DNA of 64,000 nucleotides, taken from Hypnocyclicus thermotrophus. GTDB taxonomy: Bacteria > Fusobacteriota > Fusobacteriia > Fusobacteriales > Fusobacteriaceae. A program made the position numbers and the translations under genes. Where the stretch lies: positions 186,001 to 250,000 of the forward strand of contig NZ_SOBG01000001.1 of assembly GCF_004365575.1 (NCBI RefSeq). Reading direction: 5' to 3'. The notes below the pieces were generated by a model. The model made no database searches. It worked only from the letters and a program-made list of their open reading frames with translations, and had not been told where the DNA came from. This document shows, in pieces, positions 37,127-45,359 of this stretch; within the stretch, counting starts at the first letter, position 1; every line of letters begins with the position of its first letter.

Positions 37127-37186
37127 ATGATGAAAAGTTTTATTAGGACTATTCAATATAAGTTTACCTCTATTTTCTTAAAATAA
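37127..37186 (+). CDS. 19-residue micro-ORF
   Basis: AAAAGGAGG lies five bases before the ATG, an excellent SD. The frame MMKSFIRTIQYKFTSIFLK ends in TAA. The peptide is basic and amphipathic. It follows a GC-rich hairpin and precedes a membrane protein gene. The second ATG (37130) is an alternative start. Function unknown; leader peptide or small membrane-active peptide are possibilities. Confidence 0.4.
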   Translation: MMKSFIRTIQYKFTSIFLK

Positions 37187-37228
37187 AATTAAAATAAAAT
37201 TTTTTTTGAATAGTTTAGGAGTGGAAAA

Positions 37229-37675
37229 ATGGCTAAGAAAAAAAAGATGTTTTCAAAAAATAAAATGTTAAATAGAACGAAACTTTTAATTATTATTTTA
37301 ATTATATTTATTTCTATTTTAATAATGATTAATAAAAATTCTTCAATTTCAAAAGAAGAAATACCACAAGAAATCAAAGTAACTATTGAAAAAGGAAAAG
37401 AAAAGCTAGAAGAAAAGCCAAAATTAGAAGTAATTGAGTTAAAAGAAGATTTATCTAATGAATTTGATTTGAAAAAAACAGAAAACACAGTAAATAGTAA
37501 TATAAATACAAAAGTAAAAACAAGAACAAAAGTTCTAAAAGAAAGAGATGTAGAAAAAGAAGAGCTTATTGAAAGAGCAGAGAATTCCATATATGAATTT
37601 AAATCAGATAAAGAAATCTGGGAAGAATTAGAAGATATTAGTAAACAAAAATTAAAAGAAAAGCAAAAAAATTAA
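37229..37675 (+). CDS. Hypothetical single-pass membrane protein, charged tail
   Basis: 148 residues. Basic N-terminus (MAKKKKMFSKNKM), one membrane segment (about 19-34) and a highly charged Lys/Glu-rich remainder that looks partly disordered and partly helical (ERAENSIYEFKSDKEIWEEL). Likely a type II membrane protein with the tail outside or in the periplasm. AGGAGTGG precedes the ATG. It closes the kinase-FHA-lipoprotein run and may be part of it. No family recognised. Confidence 0.65.
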   Translation: MAKKKKMFSKNKMLNRTKLLIIILIIFISILIMINKNSSISKEEIPQEIKVTIEKGKEKLEEKPKLEVIELKEDLSNEFDLKKTENTVNSNINTKVKTRTKVLKERDVEKEELIERAENSIYEFKSDKEIWEELEDISKQKLKEKQKN

Positions 37676-37680
37676 TTTAT

Positions 37681-37709
37681 TTGCAAAAAATAAAAAAAAT
37701 TTGTATAAT
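37681..37709 (+). promoter_or_regulatory. Promoter of the broken acetyltransferase gene
   Basis: TTGCAA (37681-37686), 17-base spacer, TATAAT (37704-37709). Confidence 0.6.
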
Positions 37710-37735
37710 TTTATTAAGGAAAATTGGAGGAAAAA

Positions 37736-38281
37736 TTGTATTTAGAAACAAAAAGACTTATATTAGTACCTGCATATAAAATAAATGTAAAAAAGGTTTT
37801 AGAATATTTAATTAAAAACAAAGAATTTCTTAAGCCGTATGAACCAAAAAAAATGAAGAATATTATAAAATTTGGTATCAAAAAAAATTATTGAAAATGT
37901 ATAAAAAATCATTTAAAAATGATAATGAATATAGATTTTGGCTAATTAAAAAAGGGGGATAATAAAAACATTATAGGTTCTATAGCATTATCAAATATTA
38001 TTCGAGGAGCTTTTCAAAATGCGTTTTTAGGTTATAAGTTAGATAAAAATGAAATAAATAAAGGTTATATGAGTGAAGCTGTAAATGAAATTATTAAATT
38101 TGCTTTTGATAACTTAAACTTACATAGAATTGAAGCAAATGTTTTACCGAGAAATAAAGCTTCTATGAAAGTTTTAGAAAAAAATGGTTTTATTTTAGAA
38201 GGATATTCAAAAGATTATTTAAAAATTGATGATGAATGGAAAGATCATATACATATGGTAAAATTAAATAAAAAATTATAA
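37736..38281 (+). pseudogene. RimJ/RimL-type GNAT acetyltransferase with two homopolymer frameshifts
   Basis: TTG at 37736 after GGAGG opens MYLETKRLILVPAYK, a typical GNAT start. Frame breaks in the A8 run at 37846-37853 (nine A would restore the protein) and again in the G5 run at 37954-37958 (four G would restore it). Read through both, the chain continues EYYKIWYQKKLL, then NIIGSIALSNI, GYKLDKNEINKGYMSEAVNE, LHRIEANVLPRNKASMKVLE and NGF, the family's acetyl-CoA-binding core. Promoter and SD are intact. Recent pseudogene, slippage-controlled gene or assembly error. Confidence 0.8.
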
Positions 38282-38296
38282 AGGCAGGGAATTAAT

Positions 38297-39079
38297 TTGA
38301 AGATGATAAAAAATATGATTCAAAACATTTTAGGGAATAATTATTCAGAAGAAGAGTATATATTAGAGATTGAAAATTTAAAAAATGAATGCAATGAGCT
38401 TATTGATGTAATTCATCAAAAAGATGAAAAAATAAATGAGTTATATAATGAATTGGAAGAGATGAATAAAAAAATAAAATCTATTCAAAATACAACTAAA
38501 ATAGATAATAATTTATTGGATAAACTTGACCAAGAAATAAAAAAAAGAGATAACAAAATAAAAGAATTAGAAAATGAAAATACAAAAATTAAAATAGAGC
38601 TTAATTTATTAAAAGAAAGTAAAACAATTTTATCAGAAGAAATAAAAAATGTTGAAACGATAGAATTTAATTTTAAAATTTTGATTAATGATTTTTTTCC
38701 AGAGAGAAAATTTGAAAAGTTTAAAAAAGAATGCGCTTTAAGAAATTTTATATATGTTGATGATATATTAAAGTATGATATATCTATGTTTGAACTAACA
38801 GAAACAAAGTTACAAAATGTTATTGAAAGATTGAATGATTACAGAGAAAAGAAATTTGATAAAGAAACAATAGAATATTTAAAATATGGAGATAAAATAA
38901 GTAAAGTGTTTTTTAGGTATAGAAGTTTTGTAAAGTTTTGTAAAGGTATAAATTTAGAAAATATAATAGAGCTTAAAGATTTTGATTTTAATATATTATT
39001 AGAAAATGGATTTACAAAAGTACAAATAGAAAAAATTAAAACTAAATATAATGAATATATGAGCTTAAGAAAAAAATAG
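38297..39079 (+). CDS. Hypothetical coiled-coil protein
   Basis: 260 residues from a TTG preceded by AGGGA. Residues about 15-125 form a long coiled coil (LYNELEEMNKKIKSIQ, KIKELENENTKIKIEL). The C-terminal half is helical and more globular, with two repeated-looking units (LRNFIYVDDILKYDISMFEL and GINLENIIELKDFDFNILL). No signal peptide or membrane segment. Family not recognised; architecture suggests a scaffold or cytoskeletal role, which is a guess. Confidence 0.65.
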   Translation: MKMIKNMIQNILGNNYSEEEYILEIENLKNECNELIDVIHQKDEKINELYNELEEMNKKIKSIQNTTKIDNNLLDKLDQEIKKRDNKIKELENENTKIKIELNLLKESKTILSEEIKNVETIEFNFKILINDFFPERKFEKFKKECALRNFIYVDDILKYDISMFELTETKLQNVIERLNDYREKKFDKETIEYLKYGDKISKVFFRYRSFVKFCKGINLENIIELKDFDFNILLENGFTKVQIEKIKTKYNEYMSLRKK

Positions 39080-39108
39080 AGAGAATTATTTTAGTTCTCT
39101 CTATTTTT
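39077..39108. terminator. Bidirectional terminator with both stop codons inside
   Basis: TAGAGAGAA (39077-39085) pairs with TTCTCTCTA (39095-39103). The plus-strand stop is in the left arm and the minus-strand stop of queH is in the loop. Confidence 0.8.
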
Positions 39109-39714
39109 ATTTTCTGCCTCTAGTTTTGAAAAACTACAACCACAATAATTTTGTCTATAAAGATTATATTCACAACTTAATTCTATAGAACGTTTATAGC
39201 CATTTTTCTTTTTAAAATCACTTTTTAACCAAGGAATATTATATTTGTTTTCTAATTCAAGTCCAATTTTATTAATAACTTGAGAATCTTTTAATGGACT
39301 AATCGAAAGAGTAGTACAAAAATAATCATATTTATTTTTTTTTGCTAAAATAGCGGTTTTCTCAAGTCTAAAAGTATAACATTTTTTGCATCTAATACTT
39401 CCTTCGCCTTTTAATTCTTCACCTTTTATAGCAGAATAAAAATCTTGGATATTATAATCACCTTCTATAAATGAAATTTCATTATTTGAAAATTCTTTTA
39501 TAAATCTTTTTTGTTCTTCTTTTCTTTTTTGATATTCAGTTTCAATATTTATATTTGGATTATAAAAGAAAACTGTTATATTAAAAAAATTATTTAAATA
39601 TTCAAGGACATAACTACTACAAGGAGCACAACATGAATGTAATAATAAATTGGGCTTACTAGTAAACGAACTAATTATTTTTTCGAATTCCTTTTGATAA
39701 TTAATTTTATTCAT
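39091..39714 (-). CDS. queH: Epoxyqueuosine reductase QueH
   Basis: 207 residues of the QueH family, which performs the last step of queuosine tRNA modification using an Fe-S cluster and no cobalamin. LLHSCCAPCSSYVLEYL near the start and CKKCYTFRLEKTA in the middle hold the metal-binding cysteines; CTTLSISPLKDSQVI is also conserved. The ATG at 39714 overlaps the upstream stop as ATGAATAA; a GTG at 39720 is an alternative. No other queuosine gene in the window. Confidence 0.88.
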   Translation of the reverse strand: MNKINYQKEFEKIISSFTSKPNLLLHSCCAPCSSYVLEYLNNFFNITVFFYNPNINIETEYQKRKEEQKRFIKEFSNNEISFIEGDYNIQDFYSAIKGEELKGEGSIRCKKCYTFRLEKTAILAKKNKYDYFCTTLSISPLKDSQVINKIGLELENKYNIPWLKSDFKKKNGYKRSIELSCEYNLYRQNYCGCSFSKLEAENKNREN

Positions 39715-40330
39715 TTTCACTTCTTTCTTTTTTTAAAAAATTATTTTTTTCTAATATTTTATTCCATTCAGCAATTCTATCAGCATATTTTTCAAATAGC
39801 CAACTATAATCACCTTTTATTTCTATAGAAAGAATTTTATCGCCTTTTTCAATTGTTTTTACAATTTTTTCATCAGAAGTACTCACAATTTCACCAAAAA
39901 TTGTATGTACTTTATTTAATCTATCAGCTGGATTTTCAGTAATAAAAAATTGACTTCCATTTGTATTAGGGCCAGAATTAGCCATAGCAAGCATACCACT
40001 ATTATAAAAATCTAACCAATCAACAAATTCATCTTCAAATGAATATCCTGGGCCACCAGTACCATCTGCATTAGGATCTCCACCTTGAATCATAAAACCT
40101 CTTATAACTCTATGAAAAGTTAAATTATTATAAAATCCATTAATTGATAAATTAATAAAATTAGTTACAGCAATTGGAGCTGCCTCTGGATATAAAAACA
40201 AATTAATATCGCCTTTATTAGTTTTTATAACAGCTCTAATATCATTTTTATTTTCGTTTTTAGTAGATAATGAAGAGCAGGCTATTAAAGGTATCATAAT
40301 AATAAAAAGTAAAATTTTTTTAATGTTCAT
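39707..40330 (-). CDS. Cyclophilin-type peptidyl-prolyl isomerase, lipoprotein
   Basis: 207 residues from the ATG at 40330, eight bases after GGAGG. Signal peptide with lipobox LIAC makes it a periplasm-facing lipoprotein. The cyclophilin core is intact: FHRVIRGFMIQGGDPNADGT, AMANSGPNTNGSQFFIT and HTIFGEIVS. Catalyses proline isomerisation in exported proteins. Overlaps queH by eight bases. An extended -10 (TGCTATAAT) in the gap to the upstream PHP gene suggests its own promoter. Confidence 0.92.
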   Translation of the reverse strand: MNIKKILLFIIMIPLIACSSLSTKNENKNDIRAVIKTNKGDINLFLYPEAAPIAVTNFINLSINGFYNNLTFHRVIRGFMIQGGDPNADGTGGPGYSFEDEFVDWLDFYNSGMLAMANSGPNTNGSQFFITENPADRLNKVHTIFGEIVSTSDEKIVKTIEKGDKILSIEIKGDYSWLFEKYADRIAEWNKILEKNNFLKKERSENE

Positions 40331-40384
40331 TGAGTTAACCTCCATTTTTTTTTATATTATAGCATAAGTTTTATTAAAAATAAA

Positions 40385-41143
40385 TTATAGAAATTTATAT
40401 ATAATGTTTAGAGAAAGAGAATTAGCGAATTCATAAGCTTTTTCTACAGCTTCATCATGTAGTTCTTTAGGGGTATGGCAATCTGAATTAATAAGAACTT
40501 TTACTTCATATTTTTTTGCTATTTCCCAAAATTCGTATCGTGGATAATTATATCGAGGGCCTAAATTAGTATCCTTAAATCCTTTTCTTATACCATTAGC
40601 ATTTATTTCCAAAGGGATATTAAGTTCTTTAGCGGTTTTACATATTTTAATAGAGGCTTCTTCAAAGTCTTTATCCCAAGTAGTATTAGCGTTTGTAAAA
40701 AGATCAGGATGTGCAATAAAATCAAATAAATTTGTATTCATTGCTGCTAATAGTTGTTTAGTATAAAGATTTAACCTAGATTTTGTATTAATTTCCCATG
40801 AAGAAATTAAATTATTGTTTTCTATTATATAGTGTGGACCAAGTACTAAATAATCAAGTTTTTCTTTTAAAGATTTGTAATATTTTATAAATTCAGGGAA
40901 ATATTCTATTTCTAATCCTTTGTATATTTTAATAGAATATTTTAATTTTGCAATATCTATAGCCTTTATATAATCATCAAAATCTTTTAAAGTCATTCTA
41001 TCAAAAAGGTAGTCAGGTAAAGGTCCATGATCAGATATTCCAATAATATTATAATTATGTTTAATTGCTTCTTTTATGTAATCATCTACATCACCAATAG
41101 CATGGCCACATCTAAAATTATGAGTATGATAATTTGTTTTCAT
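40385..41143 (-). CDS. PHP-domain phosphatase, histidinol-phosphatase (HisK) type
   Basis: 252 residues. Metal-binding motifs of the PHP superfamily: HTHNFRCGHA at the start, ISDHGPLPD, GLEIEY, LGPHYI, AHPDLF and NSDCHTP. Length and order fit the HisK/HisJ-type histidinol-phosphatase. No other his gene is nearby, so another phosphoester substrate is possible. AAGGA precedes the ATG. Confidence 0.82.
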   Translation of the reverse strand: MKTNYHTHNFRCGHAIGDVDDYIKEAIKHNYNIIGISDHGPLPDYLFDRMTLKDFDDYIKAIDIAKLKYSIKIYKGLEIEYFPEFIKYYKSLKEKLDYLVLGPHYIIENNNLISSWEINTKSRLNLYTKQLLAAMNTNLFDFIAHPDLFTNANTTWDKDFEEASIKICKTAKELNIPLEINANGIRKGFKDTNLGPRYNYPRYEFWEIAKKYEVKVLINSDCHTPKELHDEAVEKAYEFANSLSLNIIYKFL

Positions 41144-41326
41144 AAAAAAATCCTTTCTTTTTTTTATATTATATAAATTTTTTTAAAAAAAATCTAGAAA
41201 TAAATATTAAATGAGCATATAAAATTTTTCGGGGTAAATTTAATAAAAATATTTTAAAATTGTGAAAAATATGTTATTATAATTTGGTAAAAAAATAATT
41301 TTAATATATAAAGGAGGATATTTAAA

Positions 41327-42103
41327 GTGTATGAAAATAATATTACTTATTCTAAAGTTGTAAAAATGGGTGAAAAAAAATCAAAAAGTACACTAATGAA
41401 TACTTTTTTATTTGGTGTATTAGGAGGAATATTTATTGCTTTAGGATACATTGGGTATATGAGTGTAGTAAAAAATATTATTAAAATTGATAAAGGAATA
41501 GCAGGTCTTTTAGGAGCAGCAGTATTTCCAGTAGGGATAATGCTTTGTGTAGGAATAGGCGGAGAGTTATTTACAAGTAATAATCTTATTACATTGTCAT
41601 TTTTAAATAAAAAAACAAATATAAAAAAATTAATAAAAAACTGGATAATTGTATGGATAGGAAATTTTATAGGAGCTATATTTATTGCAATTATTGCAAA
41701 GCTAGCAGGTATTTATAAAAGTAGCGATATGTACAATATTGCTGTAAACATGGCACACCATAAATTAGAATTAACGTTTATAGAAGCTGTAGCGAGTGGT
41801 TTTTTTTGTAATATTTTAGTATCTTTAGCTGTATGGCTTTCTCTTAGTTCTAAAAGTTTAATATCAAAAATTTTTGCACTATGGTTTCCTGTAATGCTTT
41901 TTGTTTTGTCAGGATATCAACATGTAGTTGCAAATATGTATGTACTTTCAATAGCAAAGCTATTAGACAATTCAATACAAATACAAAGCATATTTTTAAA
42001 TAATTTATTTCCAGTAACTATTGGAAATGCTCTTTCGGGAGGGGTTTTTATACCATATATATATTTTCAAATATTTAATAATAAAAAAGAAGCTATAGTT
42101 TAA
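41327..42103 (+). CDS. Formate/nitrite transporter family channel
   Basis: 258 residues, six hydrophobic segments, usual FNT length. The GTG start follows AAGGAGG. Pore signature GYQHVVANMY carries the central histidine seen as GFEHSIANM in FocA; GELFTSNNLI and GNFIGAIF are further FNT landmarks. It forms a pentameric channel for formate, nitrite, hydrosulfide or lactate. In this anaerobic context formate export or uptake is likely, but specificity is not readable. Confidence 0.9.
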   Translation: MYENNITYSKVVKMGEKKSKSTLMNTFLFGVLGGIFIALGYIGYMSVVKNIIKIDKGIAGLLGAAVFPVGIMLCVGIGGELFTSNNLITLSFLNKKTNIKKLIKNWIIVWIGNFIGAIFIAIIAKLAGIYKSSDMYNIAVNMAHHKLELTFIEAVASGFFCNILVSLAVWLSLSSKSLISKIFALWFPVMLFVLSGYQHVVANMYVLSIAKLLDNSIQIQSIFLNNLFPVTIGNALSGGVFIPYIYFQIFNNKKEAIV

Positions 42104-42124
42104 TAAAGTAACTATAGCTTTATT
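42087..42124. terminator. Bidirectional terminator between the FNT channel and HTH-TPR paralog 3
   Basis: AAGCTATAGTT (42090-42100) pairs perfectly with AACTATAGCTT (42110-42120). Both coding regions end inside it. Confidence 0.85.
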
Positions 42125-43212
42125 GTCATATAATTATTTTTGATTGATTCGTTAATATTTATTTTTTCAAGGAAAGCTAAAAATTTTTTTGAATTATTGT
42201 TGGAAATAGTTTTGTTTTTAATAATATGATCAATCAAATCAATTTTATTATAAAAAAAGTTCAAGTTTTTAATTTTCATTGAAATTTTATTTAATGAAAA
42301 ATTGTTTGACTTTAAAAAATATAAGTATATAAAATCGGTAACACTATTTTTATTATATAAAATTTTATCTTCAACAGATAAATCATCAATATTTTTTATT
42401 ATAGAAAAATATTTATTGTTTTTAGATTTTGAAAAATATTTTGTATAATTATTATCGTCTTTAAAATACTTAAATAAAATTAGATAAAAAATATGTATAT
42501 TTGAATTAAATTTATTATTTTTTATTAAATCATCTATTTCATCGATAATATTTAGGATACTATTATAGTCATTTAATTTATAATAAATATATAATTTTGT
42601 GGATAATATTGTATATTTTATAAAAAAAGAATTTGTTTCACGTAAACTTTCTAGTAGTTTAAAAACATAAAAAATTTCATTATATTTTTTTTGAATTAAA
42701 AGTAAGTTGACATATTTTTTTATAAAAAAATATAACGAAGATCTATCTTCATTTTTTATAGCATAATCAATAATTTCAAAACAATATTTTTCAGCTAAAT
42801 AATATTGTTTGTTTAGAATATAAAAATCAGCAATTTTAGTATATAAAATAAATTTAGAATGAAAAGTTTTTTTATGTTTAGTAAAAGAATTTATTTCTTG
42901 AACAAGTTCTTCAGTAGAATGAGAGGAAAATTTTTCAATATAGTCAATAAAGATTTTATCTGTTTGCTCGTCAAGTGATTCTAACAATTCACTAGGCGAG
43001 ATAAAAATATTAATATTTCTTTTTTTTAAAATTCCATTAATGGTATTTACAATTTTTATACCATTTTCTTTTGTTAACTTTGCTTTTCCATTTTCAATCA
43101 TTGAAATTAAATTTCTAGTAATTTCATCACCAGTGATTTCGTGTTGTTTTAATCCAAATCGTTTTCTTAATCTTTTTAGTTTTTCCTCGGGTGTAAGTAA
43201 TTCATATTTCAC
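42112..43212 (-). CDS. HTH-TPR transcriptional regulator (paralog 3)
   Basis: 366 residues from GTG 43212, four bases after GGGGGGTGA; a longer frame to 43227 would place the start inside the SD. The opening (MKYELLTPEEKLKRLRKRFG, then KQHEITGDEITRNLISMIE) matches paralog 2 closely, and the 300-residue helical remainder has TPR-like spacing. Own promoter at 43244-43272. Upstream on the same strand lies a candidate small RNA that terminates before this promoter. Targets unknown. Confidence 0.8.
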   Translation of the reverse strand: MKYELLTPEEKLKRLRKRFGLKQHEITGDEITRNLISMIENGKAKLTKENGIKIVNTINGILKKRNINIFISPSELLESLDEQTDKIFIDYIEKFSSHSTEELVQEINSFTKHKKTFHSKFILYTKIADFYILNKQYYLAEKYCFEIIDYAIKNEDRSSLYFFIKKYVNLLLIQKKYNEIFYVFKLLESLRETNSFFIKYTILSTKLYIYYKLNDYNSILNIIDEIDDLIKNNKFNSNIHIFYLILFKYFKDDNNYTKYFSKSKNNKYFSIIKNIDDLSVEDKILYNKNSVTDFIYLYFLKSNNFSLNKISMKIKNLNFFYNKIDLIDHIIKNKTISNNNSKKFLAFLEKININESIKNNYMTIKL

Positions 43213-43243
43213 TAAATCACCCCCCATAAATTAATTTACTTTT

Positions 43244-43272
43244 ATTATAATATATAAAAACAAAAAAGTAAA
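43244..43272 (-). promoter_or_regulatory. Promoter of HTH-TPR paralog 3
   Basis: On the minus strand TTTACT (43267-43272), 17-base spacer, TATAAT (43244-43249). Confidence 0.6.
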
Positions 43273-43286
43273 TTTGATTTAAAAAG

Positions 43287-43346
43287 AAAAAAAGACCTTG
43301 ATAAAATCAAAGTCTTTTTAAGGGGCAGGTTAAGTGTACAGGTTAT
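43287..43346 (-). ncRNA. Candidate small RNA, about 60 nt
   Basis: A consensus minus-strand promoter predicts a start at 43346. The transcript ends at the hairpin AAAGACTTTGAT / ATCAAGGTCTTT with a T-run (about 43287-43319). No SD-led reading frame lies between. The 5' part is unstructured and contains CCTGCCCCTT, complementary to SD-type AAGGGG sequences, plus two AACCTG repeats. A leader/attenuator of the regulator is less likely, because that gene has its own promoter downstream of this terminator. Confidence 0.45.
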
Positions 43347-43352
43347 ATTATA

Positions 43353-43381
43353 ATAATACTATTTTTTACTTATTTTGTCAA
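43353..43381 (-). promoter_or_regulatory. Consensus promoter of the candidate small RNA
   Basis: TTGACA (43376-43381), 17-base spacer, TATTAT (43353-43358) on the minus strand. The region 43382-43644 is AT-rich with no gene seen. Confidence 0.6.
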
Positions 43382-43644
43382 CATTTTTTTTTATCTATGT
43401 TTAATATATATTTATATTAGATTCTTTCGATAGTTAATATTATAAATATTTATTCTTTATCAACTATTATAATACTTGCATTATCTTATTTTATATGATT
43501 TTTACTTGTAATATCAAATAACTTTTTTTATTGATATATCTGGATTTAAATTTTTATTTAATAAATTTATTATATAATGTTTTTGCAAGAAAACTATTGT
43601 TATTAAAGTTAAAACTTTAAAATATTAAAGAATAAATATTATAC

Positions 43645-43673
43645 TTGACTTAATGTGAAAAAAATTATAAAAT
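43645..43673 (+). promoter_or_regulatory. thpR promoter
   Basis: TTGACT (43645-43650), 17-base spacer, TAAAAT (43668-43673). Confidence 0.55.
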
Positions 43674-43707
43674 ATATCTGTTATAGTTTACACGGGGATG
43701 TGATAAC

Positions 43708-44280
43708 ATGAGATGTTTTATTGCTTTAGATGTAGATGAAAATTTTAAAAAAGAGTGTATTAAACTTCAAAAAGAGCTTAAAAAATTTGGGATTAAAGGT
43801 AGCTATGTGAAAGCTAATAATTTTCATTTAACATTAAGATTTTTTAGAAATGCTGAAGAAAAAATAGCATTAGAAATTATTCAAAATTTTGAAAAAATTC
43901 TTAAAGAAAAAAAAGAATTTAGAATTTCATTAAGAGAAAAGTTATCAATGTTTATTAGAAAAGATGGAAAAAGTATTGTATGGCTAGGGATAAAAGAAAA
44001 CAGAGATAAAGTAAAAAATATTGCTAAAGAATTATTTGACATAACTAATACTTATGTACTTGAAGATAAAGACGTAAAAAATTTTAAGCCACATTTTTCA
44101 TTACTTAGAACAAAAATTTCTACAAAAGAAGATGAAGAAAATATTATGAAAATTATTGAATCTTTTGACTTAGAAATTACAACGAAAATAAAATCAATTT
44201 CGCTTTATAAAAGTGAACTTACACCAAATGGACCAGTTTATTCAAAACTTTATAGAATAAAATTAGAAAAAGCAGAATAA
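43708..44280 (+). CDS. thpR: RNA 2',3'-cyclic phosphodiesterase (2H/LigT family)
   Basis: 190 residues. The two HxT/Sx motifs of 2H phosphoesterases are present: HLTLRF near residue 41 and HFSLLR near 132. MRCFIALDVDENF is the usual start. It opens 2',3'-cyclic phosphate on RNA and was first named 2'-5' RNA ligase. SD is weak (GGGGATG). Monocistronic. Confidence 0.9.
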   Translation: MRCFIALDVDENFKKECIKLQKELKKFGIKGSYVKANNFHLTLRFFRNAEEKIALEIIQNFEKILKEKKEFRISLREKLSMFIRKDGKSIVWLGIKENRDKVKNIAKELFDITNTYVLEDKDVKNFKPHFSLLRTKISTKEDEENIMKIIESFDLEITTKIKSISLYKSELTPNGPVYSKLYRIKLEKAE

Positions 44281-44293
44281 TTTCTGCTTTTTT
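44266..44293. terminator. Terminator between thpR and the LacI gene
   Basis: AAAAAGCAGAA pairs with TTTCTGCTTTTTT around the thpR stop codon. Confidence 0.8.
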
Positions 44294-44296
44294 ATT

Positions 44297-45310
44297 TTAC
44301 AATAAAGTTGATTCTCTTTCGATTAAATTTATATTTGTTATGAGAATATTTGGATTAAATTTTTTATTTAAAATTAATTTGATTAAATATTCTAAAGCTA
44401 ATTCTCCTCTATGTTTAATTTCTTGATTTATAGTAGTTAATGAAGGAGTGTAATAATTGCTTATATTAATATTATCAAATCCTACTATTCCAAATTCGTT
44501 AGGTATTTTTTTATATTTACTTATTTCTTTTACTATTCCAATAGCTAAAATATCACTTACTGATACTACTGCATCAATATTATTATTTAATATTTCTTTA
44601 GCTATTTCAACTCCAGCATCAAAAAAAATATTTTTGCTTTCTAAAACAATAGGAATGTCTATCTTGTATTTATTTAATGCCTCTAAATAGCCTTTATATC
44701 TTAGAGAATTTACCTTACTAGATTTTAGGTTGCTACTACAAAATGAAATTTTTTGATAACCTTTTTTTATAAGATGCTTTGTTGCTAAATAGCCACCTAA
44801 TTTATCATCGATATTTAAAGTAATGCTATTTTTTGGATAATCTACATAGTTGTCAATAAAAATACAGGGGATGTTACTTTTTTCTATTTTTTTTATATAA
44901 TTTTTAGATATTTCTCCAATAACAATTAATCCATCAATATTTCTCATATTAACCCATTCGATAATATTTTCTTTTTTCTTTTTTGAGTGTAAATAATTTA
45001 TTATAATATCATATTCGTTATCTAATGAAGTAAGTTTAGAATTAACACCATCAATAATAGTATTATAAAACGGATTTCCCGTAAGAAAATTATTATCAAT
45101 GTATTCAGGTAAAATAATTCCAATAAGCTTAGAAGTTTTATTTACTAATGTTTTTGCAGCAAAATTAGGAGTATAATTAAGCTCTTTTATTGCTGCAAGC
45201 ACTTTTTTTTTAGTTTCATTACTACATCTTTTAGGATGGTTAAGCACATTAGAAACTGTTGTTCGAGAAACGCCTGCTTTTTTTGCCACATCAATTATTG
45301 TTATAGACAT
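44297..45310 (-). CDS. LacI-family transcriptional regulator
   Basis: 337 residues. N-terminal HTH and hinge (TIIDVAKKAGVSRTTVSNVL, NHPKRCSNETKKKVL) followed by a periplasmic-binding-protein-like sugar domain. AAGGAG precedes the ATG. It lies 49 bases downstream of the GH31 gene in the same direction and probably represses that operon through TTTGAACGTTCAAA at 47668-47681, with an oligosaccharide as inducer. Confidence 0.92.
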   Translation of the reverse strand: MSITIIDVAKKAGVSRTTVSNVLNHPKRCSNETKKKVLAAIKELNYTPNFAAKTLVNKTSKLIGIILPEYIDNNFLTGNPFYNTIIDGVNSKLTSLDNEYDIIINYLHSKKKKENIIEWVNMRNIDGLIVIGEISKNYIKKIEKSNIPCIFIDNYVDYPKNSITLNIDDKLGGYLATKHLIKKGYQKISFCSSNLKSSKVNSLRYKGYLEALNKYKIDIPIVLESKNIFFDAGVEIAKEILNNNIDAVVSVSDILAIGIVKEISKYKKIPNEFGIVGFDNINISNYYTPSLTTINQEIKHRGELALEYLIKLILNKKFNPNILITNINLIERESTLL

Positions 45311-45359
45311 AGTTACTCCTTTAAAACTTTTTTAATAATGTGATTATATTAGAATTTTG

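Noticed and set aside
40385-41143. Part of a histidine biosynthesis operon
   Set aside because: Neighbours are a cyclophilin, queH and a formate/nitrite channel; no other his gene occurs in the window.
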